Shown: in pieces, positions 1-14,000 of the stretch
How the letters are laid out: each line of letters starts with the position of its first letter
How positions within the stretch are numbered: the stretch's first letter is position 1
Source of the DNA: Phorcus lineatus
Lineage: Eukaryota; Mollusca; Gastropoda; Trochida; Trochidae
Direction: 5' to 3'
Length of the DNA stretch: 64,000 nt
NCBI GenBank assembly: GCA_921293015.1
Contig: OV121092.1
Location: 35,037,764-35,101,763, forward strand
Translations under genes and position numbers: made by a program
The notes under the pieces: generated by a model
What the model saw: only the letters and a program-made list of their open reading frames with translations
Told to the model about the DNA's origin: nothing
Database searches by the model: none

Positions 1-272
1 TTCGAGTGATCCCCTCAATCCATATGTACGAGTGATCCGCTCAATCCATATGTTCGAGTGATCCGCTCAATCCATATGTTCGAGTCATCCCCTCAATCCA
101 TATGTTCGAGTGATCCGCTCAATCCATATGTTCGAGTGATCCGCTCAATCCATATGTTCGAGTGATCCAATCAATCCATATGTTCGAGTCATTCCCTCAA
201 TCCTTATGTTCGAGTCATCCACTCAATCCATATGTTCGAGTCATCCACTCAATCCATATGTTCGAGTCATCC
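1..272. repeat. 26-bp tandem repeat array
   Basis: About ten consecutive copies of a 26-bp unit that starts TTCGAGTGATCC and ends CAATCCATATG. Copies differ mainly at the GTGATCCGC/GTCATCCAC positions. The array is cut by the left edge of the window, so its true length is unknown. It holds no gene. It is minisatellite-type DNA, and the near-identity of the copies suggests recent expansion. Confidence 0.95.
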
Positions 273-1248
273 ACCGACGTATAACTATCACAGATTAGCA
301 TATTTCAATACAAAAAGCAAACATAAATATCAATAAACAATATTTCGACATACATGCATTAATGGTTTAGTCATTCAACATGCTAACAGGTAAATAAACT
401 GTCAACATTATTGTATCCATTATCATAAAATCATGCATTCCCGAATTCATTCGCTGTCTATCTCTTCATCATTACATGTTTCATATACTCAAGTAATAAA
501 TAAGGATTATGATAATTAGAGTGTTATGAGTTAGAGTTTATCATATTACACATATCATAAGACCGAACGCATGCGCAAAGCGCCATCCATATTCATGCAT
601 TCATCAGTTTGTCAATGTATAACCTCATCCGATGAATCATATATCAATTCATCAATTCATATATGTATTGCTTAATAATTTAATCATCATACATACATGT
701 AAATATATATCCATTAAAGGGTTCGTCCACGCTACATATTTTACTAATCTTTTCCCTATATTTTTTGTATCCATCAAGCCATGTATAAATAATATCTATC
801 GATATAGTCATTATCCTGTTAAACATCCAAAATAAAGTTCTGCAATAGAGTCTTAATGTATACAACGAGTAGTTGTACTTAGAACGTTTGTTCTCCGATA
901 TGTCTTTGACTTTGAAGAGGAAAATGGTTTCATATGATAATTTGTTGACATTTCAATCGTTTGGGATCTGTTTGTTGACCTTTGTGTGTTTAATATCAAA
1001 GTTAAACCTTTCCCAAAAGGAATGTTAATGGCTTAATGGTTACAACTCATTTGTAAAATGACACTGTTTAAATATTTTCTAGTGTTGTGTTTCAAATAGA
1101 ATTAAAATTCAGTTGCCCATTTTATGGTTGTGGAAGCTCTTAAAATTTCTGCGTGTGGCTTAACACTTTAACGATGTTTAGATATCACAGTTTCGAGTAT
1201 TAGGCACATTGACAACATCTCTATAAATAAATATAATATCGCTTTTTA
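273..1248. other. AT-rich intergenic DNA, nothing recognised
   Basis: Only short frames without domain resemblance occur here. I see no splice-bounded exon, RNA gene or transposon end. Confidence 0.6.
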
Positions 1249-1424
1249 GTGATGACGATAATGGCAGTCGTGTTTATGACAGCTAAGATGACGATGATGA
1301 CGAAACCGATGATAATGATGATGATGATGACGACGATAATGACGACGACAATGATGCCGCCGCCGACGGCGACGATGCTCACGACGACGGCTAAGATGAT
1401 GATGATGATAATGATGATGATAAT
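1249..1424. repeat. Degenerate (GAT/GAC)n trinucleotide repeat
   Basis: An imperfect run of GATGAT, GACGAC and related triplets over about 175 bp. It creates long frames of Met/Thr on one strand and Ile/Val on the other. These frames come from the repeat and are not a gene. Confidence 0.9.
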
Positions 1425-1930
1425 AACTGGCGTCAGGACCAAATGAAAATGGTATTTGAATAAATCTGAGGTGTCGTTCTTATTAAAAATATTCAATAGA
1501 CTATTTTATATATATTATGATGTATCACATGTTATTATATAATATACTCTTTGACATGATGTAAAGAAGACAATAACACCAACCTTTCTGTAACTTTAGT
1601 ATCACAATGTTAATATTTTTTACAAATATATCGCGAGTATCATTTTTGTTTGTCACAGCTGATGTCTCTCTGCAGCGCGTATAATCAACCTCATTATCCC
1701 GCTTAACATTTGAAAAAGATATGATCGGACCTTCGAATCTTGTTAACATCATTAGTTATATTCCTCATCATAATCACGTTGACTTTAGAGACCCAATTTT
1801 TAGCACAAATACGATATAAAAGTGTCAATTCTAATACTGCCGAAATGAATAAATCATAAATATTAGTTATACTGTCATATGAACTTCTTAGTTTGGCGAC
1901 TGTAAGGTTTATTCGCATCCCTACCTCACT

Positions 1931-1975
1931 GGGTATGTTACGCTGCGCTACACAGAAGCGCAGTGTAGCATACCC
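1931..1975 (+). other. Strong 19-bp stem hairpin
   Basis: The arms 1931-1949 and 1957-1975 are reverse complements apart from two positions, and both of these become G-U wobble pairs if the + strand is transcribed. The loop is 7 nt. The arm begins GGGTATGTTACGCTGCGCT. It is more GC-rich than its surroundings. The structure could be a small RNA hairpin, the two ends of a collapsed transposon, or a cruciform. At about 45 nt it is short for a typical animal pre-miRNA. I assign no function. Confidence 0.6.
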
Positions 1976-4900
1976 GTGAAACCAGGCGAGGTTAACTCTT
2001 TCCACACTGGAGGCGACACCGGCGGTCACTTTCAACGCTTCAAAGATATGTATGAAAGGTTAAATGTTAGCTGATTGTATTCCAACGCTATCATTTTACG
2101 GTCAAAGCTATCGGAATAGAAAATAGTGATCATTATATAGTATGGCCTCTGATTAAGTGAAATCTGAGTGAACTTCAGGATGTTTAAGGTTTCACTGAAA
2201 CCAGACACGTAAATCAGTCAAACAAAAGTGAAATCCTGACAGGACTTCTTTTATTATTCACCTATTTATTTTGAGAGGACATTTGTTTAGAAACACTGAT
2301 TATACAACGATGCTTGCATGAAAAAAGAAATAATTGTTTATTTTAAAATTAACATATATCTGATTTTCATCCTTTCATTTTTCGTATTTTCAATTTATAG
2401 GCATATACGAATAACTAGACTAAGTTCATGCATGATCAAGTTAAACAACACCATAACCAAGTCTAAAATTCGCCGGTATTATAAAACGATTGACAAAATC
2501 TTTTTGAAGTATTCAAATTTTCCCCATAAGCTTAAAATATACATGCATTTTAAAAGAAGTGCAGATTTCATTCACAGTTTCTATTTCTATAACTAATTAT
2601 ATTTATTATCAAATTATCCTTTTATTTTATCAATGTAAACCTACAGATTATCAGCGACAGATTGACGTTGTAGTGAGTAAATCAAGGCCAGAGAGACACC
2701 AACTCAAAGCTCCCATGCAATAAGTACCTTTAGCTCAAAGTAAGACTATCGTGGTCATTATAATGAGTTAAGGTCACATAAAGCCTAAAGTTACTCTGAT
2801 AAGTCGGTCAATGCGTCTAACGAATCGAATGTAGTATATTATGTGAGGAGGATATTTGTTCTTTAAAACAAGGTAAAATATGGGTATTCCACTGATCCAT
2901 ATGTGTATGACTTGAGGTCCCATATATTACACTTCTTTAGAAATAAGATGACACACCGTTTCATGTTTGCCATTTTCTAAAATAAGAACTACTAAATCGC
3001 GTGTCATGCTTTCTCAGGAAACAAAGCTTTTCCTTTTTTCTGCGCAAGGTTCGTCTTGCGCGAAAAGATGCGGACATGTATAATACTTAATAAGTATTTG
3101 CACAGTATAAAGAAAGTTTATGTTTTGTTGGAAGAATCGTTACACCTTATGTTCATTAGAGGCCTAATAAAGAATGAAAAGGTTGAGCATAACGACATGT
3201 ATATTTCGTTCCCAGAGGGCGCTATTATGTACACAGGTCAAACATGGGTTATGGATAAATTGCTTTTGATGGTATCGCGTGTCAATGAATCTATCATAGA
3301 TGTTCTTGATCAATCAAAATAATACACCAAGGCATAATTCATCGTCCTTTAATGTACCACTTGCAATGCAGGCCATTTTCCTATCTCTTACAAAGACAAA
3401 GCTGTAAGGGGCCATTTGCTAACCAAATATTAGTCGCTTGCGATATAAATAAACTTCCGGTCAATGAAGGCTCGGACAAAGAGCATCGCTTGACCTCTGC
3501 AGGCTGAGATGAATTGATCAGAGCTGTATAATTATTAGCTGACCACACCATTCCACGAACAATCTGGCCTGTTTATTAATTTCATTATTCTAAATATTGA
3601 TGTAAGCGACATATTGATTTTGGACGGCTGATGCCGTTTATCTTTAAACAGTGTCGCACCTGCCTTTATTGGTTTAGTTTTGTGTAGAAAATTTTGAGTA
3701 AGACTTAATCTTCGTCTTTGAAATAATGGAATAATTTTTCATGTATTATGTATCACAGCTCTGTGATTAAATACATCTAAAAGCTAAACTTGAAGTCCAA
3801 AAAAAATCCAATTATCTGATTGATGTATATTCGACTTTCAATTTAACCTTCTTAGTTTTCCTAATCTACCATCATTTCACAATTCATGATCTCTCATCAT
3901 AAGGAAAATGGTAATATATGTTTTATTTTTTATGTAGAACAGAACTGAATGTAAGTAAGTGAGACTTGATTTCAATAACCGTCTGTTTCTCTGCTCAGAT
4001 TGAAGTGCATTGTATTGATAATAACTGAAAGAGTCATATTTCTCATTTATCTAGTCCTAAAATTTGAGTCAACTGCAAAACCTAATTGGAAAGATCTGTA
4101 CTTCTATAGAAACACCATGATTCTTATGGTTATATAGGCCTACAATCATTAAAATAAAAAAATATATGTATGATAGCAAAAAAGGACTCTTTTCAAATGA
4201 ATTACCACGACTAGTTTGATTAGTTACATAACCAATAAAAATCAAATTAAAAATCAGGCAAATTTTTTATATTATTGAATATTGAATGTCAATATGATGG
4301 TGAAACTTAGTGATTCTGATAAACTTTACCAAGGCCATTGAACATTGCCACCAATCTTAGTTTATATTTTAAATACATAAAACTACATGCTACAAACCTC
4401 TAACAATGATCTCCATTTTGAATGGAAATACAGGATCGCACTATTCCGAAATAACCTCGTGACCTCGTGTAAATTACAGATGCATAAGTGCACAGTGATC
4501 ACTTATGTCAATCCCGGCTTAGAGTGATTGATTTGTAAGCAGTACTCGAATGTTGTTGTGTGAATATAATTTACTCATAGCTGGTGCCAAATCTATTTGC
4601 TCGCTTCACCTAACATATGGTGATGATCTCCCCTTGGGGCAATAACTCATGAATTGAAGTTCAAGTGATTACCGCTATTAATCTTACATCATTGGGGCAT
4701 GTCACTGAAATGATCGCAGGGATGTTTGCAAATCCCGAAGGTTCCTCTATACAGAATTATCTCCCAAACTACTCGAATTTCATAATTCAATTTATTAGCA
4801 TGTTTCCCAAAGGGAATTTTGCATGCATTGGCCTTTTGTACCAATATGAAGTCGAGGCATGACGATTGACTCAAACATTTCAGATATTCTGCATTATCCT

Positions 4901-7900
4901 CAATCTCAGTGAAATCTGATAGAACATATCATCCGTAACTCGCTACGTTTTTTTTTATCTGAGTACATGTTCAACTGGGTCGCGTCAGGTGAATTTTGCA
5001 CACCAGCCAATCAGAGACCAGAACGCCATCGGAACGATTTGATATTGTAGGGGGCTGCTGATTGATGAAATAAGTAAGAGTGAAAGGTCACAAACAAGGC
5101 AACCTGAATTGACTCCCACGAATCAGTACCCAGATAAGAAACACAGCGAGGCAAGAGTCATAGGTTCTCATTGATTTTAATGAGATTGCAATATCATTGG
5201 TACGACAATACCACAGTAACGTCGTCTACCTGATATCATAGACTTTGTTTTTTTTGGAAGTGATTAAACATTTGAATACACAACTGGTCAAATGATTAAA
5301 GTAACTTTTATAATATGAAGCGAATAATTATTTTTCAAAATAACAAAATTAAGTTTTAGCAACATTCTTAATGAAGGAAGCACCTAGATTCAGTAAGGGG
5401 ACACAGGATCAGTTTACATCAAATAATTATTTTGATAATTTTCACTGTACATTCATATACCTACGATGTCCCTGAATACTTAGAACATATGTACAACTAA
5501 ATGCCCACAGTACATTAAATGTCCATGATATGCCTAAATACAAGGTATAATAAATAAGTACTAATTGTTGATCGGGCTAAGAAGAAAAGTTATTCAGGTA
5601 ACAAAATCTTAGCGAAGCATAACACGCCTTGGGGGAAAGTTTACAGTTCAGAGGACATCTTTTTCAGTGAACTACCATCTTGACTCTTGACAAGGGGCAC
5701 GGAATAAAACGTTCAGTAGACCGTATGACATCAGGTATCTAGAGTCGGGTATCATCTCTGTAGGCAAGAAAACTTACATAAAGACTTTCATTTACAGAAC
5801 CATGTCCTCAGTTTCAAGAAACGGGAGCCAAAAGGAGTTATTAGACCAAGAAACCCGACCAATGTTTGGTCCTGATTTCACTTTCTAACCTTGTCTTCCT
5901 GGAGGAATTTGGTTTCCCGAAAGCATAAACTTGAAAATATATTTTGTTGTGTTCAGTTGAACTGAGACGACCTCGACAATTAAGTCAAAACGTTTGCCAC
6001 CCCCTACAACCCATTGAACCCCTTTGTAATAGAAACCATTGGCATCGGTGTCAGTGTTGGATAATATTCCTGGAGTCGTTAATCAAAGGTGAAATGTAAT
6101 CCTAGGTCCCTATGTTTATCAGAATTACTGACGACCATTGTACAACAATCTCTCAGTCTATTGAAAAAGTCCCAAATTGGAAATATGCCCAGGATAATTA
6201 TGAGAATATGACCCATGTCACTGATTCAACGAGTACCGCTTATCAATATTACACAGGACCTTACAACACCTCTCCTCCCGCTGAGACTATGAGTTAGGGT
6301 GCCAGAGGGGGTGCAGTAGGGGGTGGGGTCGTGTGAGCCGGGGTGGGGGGGGGGGGGAGGGGAGGAGAGATGATGGTGTTGAAGGTAGCGATTGACACGG
6401 TAATCCAGATTACGTGACTAAACGTTCCCCGAGGGTATCCCCCGTGACCTTTCATTGTCGAGGTCATTGCGCAATGTTGTGCATCTATCAATGGCTACGT
6501 TAATGAGGGGAAAAAGCCCCGGGGTGGGGGCTTTAGTGTGCTGGGACGTGTTAAATCAATTATCACGCTGTTGTCACTATGTACAGTTATTCGTGAAAAA
6601 TTAACAGCAAATTGATTTATGAGGTTATTGTGACCTGACTGTTTTTGTCACTTCCGGTTCCGATGTCTACAGCTCTAGACGCTTTGACAAGTCTGCAATT
6701 ACGAAAATGACACGGTGCTAATGTTGATGTATATATATATATATTTTTTTTTTTTTTCCCCCGTTCATTTATAAGATTTAAGTATCAAAGATTTTTACAC
6801 TTTCATCTCAGTAGCTAAAGTTCTCGGCTGAACCTTTTATGCTAATCTTAACAATTCGAAGTCATGCACTCGATAGTAATATTCCTTTGAGATATCTATA
6901 CATACGTTTATGTAGTTTCCTCTCCAGTAGGCCTATTTTCATTGATTTTCAATTTGGAATCAAGAACATTGAATAGGGGTAAATGAGTAGTTTATGAAGC
7001 GGTTCATTGATTCCCGGGACAAAGAATAACATGAATGCAGAGGGAAAAGAAAAAAGAAAAGGAAAAGTGAAAGTACTAGGTCGGACAAATGAAGTGGAAA
7101 GTGGAGTAGTATGATTTTTCTATCGGTCTTTTCTGATAAAAAGAAATCTCCTCAATACCAGCCCTGTATGGATTCATTTGGACATGATTTTCTAAATGCC
7201 CACAAAAAATCATCACCAGATTAAGACAAATTTATTAAATCTTAACCCACATCAGGGTCGCTCATCCAAACGAACCTACAATGCACAATTGAAGAACCAG
7301 GGGCGATACTGAAAATGTTTTTGTATATTTAGAATCATATGTTTTGTTTCGAAATATCAGATCGAAAGAATAATCCTATAAGTTTGTTAAGATAAAGGGT
7401 CATCAGGCTTAACTACATTACAGTTAAGTACATTTATCATTTGTCGTTCAAAATTACATTAATGACTCAATTCAATTCAAAAAATGGTTAAACGTAACTT
7501 TTTTTATCTTTCTCTGAAATGTAATACGGATAACATATTGTGAAAGATTAAACTACTACCATATTTACAAATATAATAGGGTAAATCATAACCTCGGAGA
7601 CTCTTAAGATAGCAATCAGTTATATATTTATTAACATTATCAGCTTAAGGTTTACAAACAAAATCAAATCGAGTAAAAATCGCCTCTTTGTCATTTTAAC
7701 CTTAGGGTTCACCCTTTGTTTTGCAGCTCGTCATGCTTGAGTGACGACTACTCTAGGATGATAAATAACTCACGGCGTTGTCATAACGGCTATTATGAAA
7801 ACTGACGAGGCAGCGAGTGAAGTTTATGTGAAATGTGGCAGTATCTTGGGACTTAAGTTGATGCGCTACTGTCAGTTCGAATGACAGCTCTAATGGTGTG

Positions 7901-9132
7901 ACATTAGCATGTCACGTCACGGCTTGTTGGTTGCTTAAACTGATGTAAAAGAAAGATCTTTTATGAAGATCATCATAGGTTTATTTCAAGATAAAACAAA
8001 CTTTATTTCCAGATTTTATGATTACATTATCATTCAAATTTGTGATGGTAAGAGAGAAATGGGATATCCGTTTATATAAAGCCAACAAGGCATTTTTGAA
8101 GATTAAGTGATATATAGAGTTACGGTCTTAATCACGAACATTTATATTGATTGCGATGCCGAATGTAATCATATGCAGCTAAAAATTAAATAAACAATCA
8201 ATATCAATTAATTGAATTTCAAAATGAAGTGAACGATAAATAATGAAATATACATCGTGTTATTTGGGTAATTTCCATCTTAGGTGTAGGTTCACCGAGG
8301 AGTGAAGTGGTTGGCGATTTCCGGGAGTTTCTATAATGTTTCTATATAAAATGAAAGCGATATTGTACTGGGGAATTACGTTAACGACGTGTGTAATATT
8401 TCTAGTATTTTCCTTAATATGTCCAGTGAAAACAATATTATTGACAATTAATGAAAAATATATTTTCTTTTCTCCCTCCGAATGAATCTATATTTTTGTA
8501 TAACGTGCAAGAGTTCTTATGAAAAAAGAAATATCAAATATTTATGTGACTATATTTATATATATATTTGAAGTGTAATGCTTTTATTAACAAAGTTCAA
8601 GTTTCGTCGAAAATGGAATCTGATAGGACGTTTATATAGATATTTTTTCCATTTCCTGTTTCCTTGTAACTAAACAATGCCCGTATGTTTTAGCGTATAC
8701 AATATGCATTGACATTCACGTCACGACTGTAGATAAAAATTGATAAAAGATAGAAGTCGCTATGTCTTTGTTTTGTTTCGTATTTACATTGGCCTAATGT
8801 TAAAAACAAAATCTAAATAATGGCGGGGTATTAAGTTGATAGATACACTCAAATTAAGCAGATAAATTGTGGTTAGATTAACAATTACATAGTAATCATA
8901 TGTCAATAACATGTATAAATATCTATGCCCCATCGAATTGCGTTTCCGTAACAGAACAGTCCCTTTAAAGACACTGACACTCATTGAAACAGCAAAATAT
9001 TTGTTTTTTATAGGGTTAAATTTGATACTGTGAGTTAGGAAATCAGTTTATTGTTAAGGTATGATTGTCCTGCATTTCAATCTGTTTCCGAGAGATCACA
9101 TTATTCCCCAATGAGAGTGAGCTTCGGTGTCT
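1976..9132. other. Long AT-rich intergenic stretch without a recognised gene
   Basis: No frame here resembles a known domain. The longest, an 88-codon + strand frame at 3056-3322, has no recognisable motif. The tracts of note are a G-run at about 6340-6360 and a short (AT)n followed by a T-run at about 6726-6757. Positions 8951-8975 resemble the ends of the TTAA-flanked elements described elsewhere in this window (a CCCTTTAAAGACACT core). Confidence 0.5.
6338..6366 (+). repeat. G-rich tract
   Basis: An almost pure run of G, interrupted by a few A and T, on the + strand. It lies inside a purine-rich patch at 6300-6380. It could form a G-quadruplex, but nothing links it to a gene. Confidence 0.7.
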
Positions 9133-9136
9133 TTAA

Positions 9137-9578
9137 AGAGCCACTCCGTGAGTTGTTGGAATCATATATGCCAAACTTAATCAATGGTGTCATTTGATGG
9201 CGAAGTATCGACTGTTACCAAAAAGACACATTTTAAAGCTTTTTTTTTTTTACAGTTACAATATGAAGGTACCTGACAGTGGCGCGTCAAATAGTCAAAC
9301 GTAATTTTGGAGACTTAACTAAAACAGCTAGGAAGGCAGTTAGGGGTTGATAGTGTATGTGAGGTTATATAACTAGTATCCATGTATATTGGACGTGATA
9401 TCTACACCTCTGTGCATTTAGAAGGCTGTTTTTTTATATTTTCATGGAAAACTGTATTTGTCATATATATGTCTTTTGGACAAGAAAAGTTAAGATTTTT
9501 TTATTTATATCACTACATATGAAATTTAGGTTCATATCAAAGGTAAATAATAAGTTATGAAAATCACGGAGTGGCCCT
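9137..9578. mobile_element. TTAA-flanked MITE, copy 1
   Basis: The left end reads AGAGCCACTCCGTGA and the right end reads TCACGGAGTGGCCCT, giving 15-bp terminal inverted repeats with one mismatch. A TTAA lies on both sides (9133-9136 and 9579-9582). A TTAA target duplication is the signature of piggyBac-type transposition. The 442-bp interior has no transposase frame, so this is a non-autonomous element. Its left ~70 bp and an internal GAGGTTATATAACT motif are shared with the copy at 38852-39266. Assignment to piggyBac is an inference from the target site alone. Confidence 0.75.
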
Positions 9579-9582
9579 TTAA

Positions 9583-10920
9583 ATTCCTTTCAAGGCTATT
9601 AATGCAAAGTCATCTTTTCAACACAAATCAAAGCTATCATCCACTTCTCGTACTTTACTATTCCTACACTAGCTACCCAAAGCTTAAACCCCCCCCCCCC
9701 CCCTAAGGTAAGTGACCCTTACACTGACCGGTTGTATCGCCGAGTCACCTTCACAATACGTACTATACTTAAGTTGTCCGGACATCGTCACTCCAAAACT
9801 CTGACTCACGAGCATAAGTAATGTGTCCTGTAAGTGTCACATTTTATACCACTTGACAATAAAAACTCTGAGACATTAAAATACGAGAGCCATGGACATA
9901 TGTACCTATGTTCTTCTTGTAATTAATGTTTAAACATGTCACATGAAAAAAGAAATTTTGAGACACAAAGTTTATTCAAACATATTCTTAACATTAGTAA
10001 TGGTGTCAGGTATGAAAATAAGAACACGGACATATGATTTAAGGAAAATTAAACTATGACATATTGGCCATGTGTACATTTGCTCTTCTGGTGGAAATAA
10101 AGTAGTTTAATGATGATATGTGCCGCATAGAAATTAACATTTTGAAACATTAAAAATATCTAAAACACATGTTTGTAATGAAAGTAGTGGTAAAACGCGT
10201 CTTATATGGGAATAAAACATGGGAATAAGACTTATTAGTCATAAAAAACAAGAGACATTGTTTTTAAAAGGGGCATTTACACACGCTGTTCTTTTAAACA
10301 AGTAACCAGGAAATAGAAATTCTATTACATGAAACATTGTCAAACACATGTTTTCATAGTGTACAATAATAAAAGTTTCTCTTAGACATTTGAATACTCT
10401 GGCAAGTACTTGTTGTCAATTATTTACACGACATTGTCAGTTTCAAAAGAATCAAGATCTAAATTGTGTTGCAATATACTACAAAAAACTACTTCTAGAA
10501 AATAATGAAAATATATTTAAATGAGTTTGACGACATTTTAAACTAACAAAGGAGCTGGCTTGAAAATAATGCTAATGTTATTGAATAATTATGCTATAAA
10601 GAGAGAGGAATAATGTCATGTGATATTTTTTATATTTATGATTTAAGTTAATTTGTAAACATTATACCACTGTAACATCAATAATCAGTTGGAATTCCTC
10701 CAACTGCATTTGCATGATGACTTTTTCCTTGATTTCATCCAGCTACATCTGAGTATTTGTATTGGGAGAGTTAAATTAAGCGTTTTGATATCCTTCTGTG
10801 TAATCTTATTACGTCTTTTCAAAATCAAGAGGCCAATTAAGAAACATACATACATCAAACATAATCTCTCATCAACGTGAAGCATAATGTTTTCTTATTA
10901 TGGCATAGTTTTTGGATTTT
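9583..10920. other. AT-rich intergenic DNA
   Basis: No gene seen. A C-run of about 14 bases lies at 9690-9703. Confidence 0.5.
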
Positions 10921-10924
10921 ATCA

Positions 10925-11075
10925 GTCTTATGAATTCTTTGAGTGGCATTTAGAAGTTGGAAATCAGATTATTCGTTGTCAAGCAATGACACACGAAGCT
11001 GTGTCGAAACGTCGCATTTTAAGAATAAAGAAGTTGTCATCCATATATTCGTCTCTTATAGTTTTGTAAATTGTA
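10925..11075 (+). repeat. Dispersed repeat (GAAACGTCGC family), copy 1
   Basis: It carries an outer block (TTCTTTGAGTGGCATTTAG, about 10935-10953) and an inner block with CGAAACGTCGCATTTTAAG followed by AATAAAGAAGTTGTCATCCATATA. The same two blocks recur at 30866-30990 and, inverted, at 32655-32975. The outer block appears in both orientations relative to the inner one, which suggests terminal inverted repeats and hence a short DNA-transposon derivative. No coding capacity. Confidence 0.65.
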
Positions 11076-14000
11076 TGGACATAGGAATGGCTGGTGGGAC
11101 TGGTATAAGAGTAGGGCTCTATCAACAATCTTCGTGAGCATCATCAATATTAGATCGGGATTCTCTCGATTTTTGCTTTCTGAGTTTCAACACCAATCCC
11201 TTTGAAACTTTGTTATTGTCAGCATATATACTGTACACCAAAAGAAACGCGAATCAATCAGGCAAAGGAAACGCCATGTAGTGTTTTAAATTAACAGTTC
11301 TCTGTCCTTGAATGTTGCTATCCATTTAAAAAAACATTTCTCATAGTAAACAAAAAGCTGATCCATGACATTGCCGTGTTTGTGCTCTTCAATATAATGA
11401 TAATATGTTCAACAAGGCTCTTGCTATTTCTGCAAACAATGACATTTGACCTGCTTGTTTTTAAAGCAACCTCAGAGAAATCGCCATCCATTTACAGTCC
11501 ATTGACTTCATAACAGCTACCACTCTGACCAACGACCTATGCAATGTCGATACACTATTCTAATGTGTAAATTGTTTTCATGAGTATAAAGCCCTGCTGC
11601 CCATTAAAGGAACACTACAAAGTGACTCAGCCAGTAAAATATGGTCAGGGCTCGAGGTAAAACCTTTTATATCTTGCATGAATTATTGAAACCCTTCTTC
11701 TGGCGTAGCCAGTAGCCAATTTCAGAGACGAGCATAAGAGTTTATGTCTACGGTATAAGATCAGAGAAAACTGCTCTACGTGGCTGCAGTTGATTTATGT
11801 TATAGACAATTTGCTCCCCTTCAGCAAAGAGGTCAGTCATGCGTAAAACGTTTCAGTCTGGATGAAATTATTCAACCACGACGAGGTTAAAACGCCTCTC
11901 TGGCAACCCGCTGTTTAATACTATGATAGCAATAATGCTGACCTAAATGAGGTGTAGAACGACACATCGTACAGCGTGTGTTGGTTTAACATATGCCTGA
12001 AATGATTAATGTAATTCAAAGACGTCTAAATAGGTCAATGTATGTCCAAAACCGTGGGTTCGTATCTCAGTATATCTTTATTTGAATGTTATGTGTTTTA
12101 TTTACAAATAATTTTCAAATGTATTTTCATGCATGTTTCTAGGTTTGATAATTCGAAATTAGTTGAAATACAGAGACTATGATAAAGAGCTATCCAATCC
12201 AAGGGATGCAGGTTCGAATTTCGCCTGTCAAACAAAAGTGCATCTTTAATTACTGCCATTGTAAAGAAGCATGTCGTCTCCCCCGCATGGCTTTAAATTG
12301 AAACAGTCTCTACCACTGGCTTATTTAAACATTGCTGCCTTGCTGCCTACCAGCCGAAAGTTCTGAAATGATTTCTCATTGTACTATCGCTATACATCGC
12401 AGCAGCCTTGTCGACAACCTCAGAAGAGTACGCGAAATGCGCAAGGCCCATCTGAGCAACTAGGAAGATTGGGTAGTGTAAGAGGTATAATCTTAAATGT
12501 GACATTGACCTTTCAATGGCTTTGTATGTGACTTTGACCTTGACCTGTAACCTTGAGGGAGTACATGTGATCAAAAGTTATAGATTTACTATTTCCATCA
12601 TGAAGTAAAAGAGTTCCAAGAAACCTTTGTTCATTTGCTTGCTTGCCGTCAAGAGTCTAAGTTTTGAAACAAAATAAAATTCGATATGCACATCTCTACT
12701 GTGATACCCAATACGATGTATATCCCAAAACTCATTTCAAGATTCAGGAAAGATTTGGGGAAAAGTGTGGGAGGAGTAAAATTAAACATCGCAAGACAGG
12801 TAGACCTTTGCGGGTCGGACGAACGACTACGACAATTTCCCCTTCTGCTCCGCCAACCGGAGAATCAACACTAATGATACAAAATCAGCTGTTAATTTTC
12901 ATCATCAAATGTCAAAACTGTCAGTTGAACAATTCCATATAAGGCACTTCATTACCGCGATCCACGTGAAGTAAGACAAATAACTCCATATAAGGAGATG
13001 TACGCTCTTTCATAAAACCGCTTCCACTGATGGTACGAGTACATGCAGTGGTGTATTGATTTGTGTACGAGTAACACGGTTCATTGTAAGTACAAGCAAT
13101 CACCTATGTATATTTGATACATCTGCTGTGTATTTATGTATTCTTGAAGAGCTGAACCGCTTGACTCACGGTGCATAACTACAGTTATTTCATCCTTGAT
13201 ATTTTTCAAATGTTGCAAAAGTAAACGATTTTTCGACAATAGGACTAAAGAAATCGATTTTAAAAAGGTAAAATGCAGGTGTTTGCAATTCATGTTTGTT
13301 ATATATACAGTAGGAAGTTCCGATTTAAAGCGTTTATTTGAAAAGCATGTTTTTAATGTCCTATGGTATGTATTTATTTAGTTTAGTAAGTATTTAGCTT
13401 TTATGTTTTCCTGGTCGTCAATATCTCTTATCAGAATATTAGATGGGTTAAGTGTGTTGTAACGCCTTATCAAAGAGTATTGAAAAGACGAAATTACAGT
13501 TGTAGCAAGTAGTATTTCACAGATTCAGGACAATCAGTGAAACGGGAAACAAAATTTCGACGTTTTCGAATGGGCGACAAGCGAAACATGAAAAACGTTA
13601 TTTATGTTGCACTGAAATTAACATAAGTGAAGAATTTCAACAAACCCCTTTTGAAATATAACGGTTTTCTGTCGGAGGAAAAACTGCAAAAGTCCTGCAT
13701 CAGAGTTTCTAAGAGTCCTCATAAGCTCCATGAAAATTTCAAAAAAAGAACATTGGAACATACAGATCATTGGCGAACTAACCAGCTTGGCCTTTGCTAC
13801 TTCATCGTCTTAAGAAGCTTTTGAATATTAAATCATATATACGTTATATATATACCAATTGAGGGATGTGAATAATTTCAAACGAAAGATAATAAGAAAA
13901 TACATATCTTTTTTTCAATGGAATCAAATCACTACACAAAAAGCAAGTTACTAAAAAAGCAAGTTGACTAAATGAACAATATGTGATGAAGAAGACACTG

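Noticed and set aside
1-272. CRISPR-like array
   Set aside because: The 26-bp units are directly adjacent without unique spacers, so it is a minisatellite in a eukaryotic genome.
1221-1496. Overlapping Met/Thr and Ile/Val-rich frames
   Set aside because: Both are translations of a GAT/GAC microsatellite.
3056-3322. 88-codon + strand frame
   Set aside because: No family resemblance, no splice or promoter context. Chance frame is more likely.
12208-12225. Possible tRNA gene from a B-box match
   Set aside because: No matching A box at the right distance and no acceptor stem.
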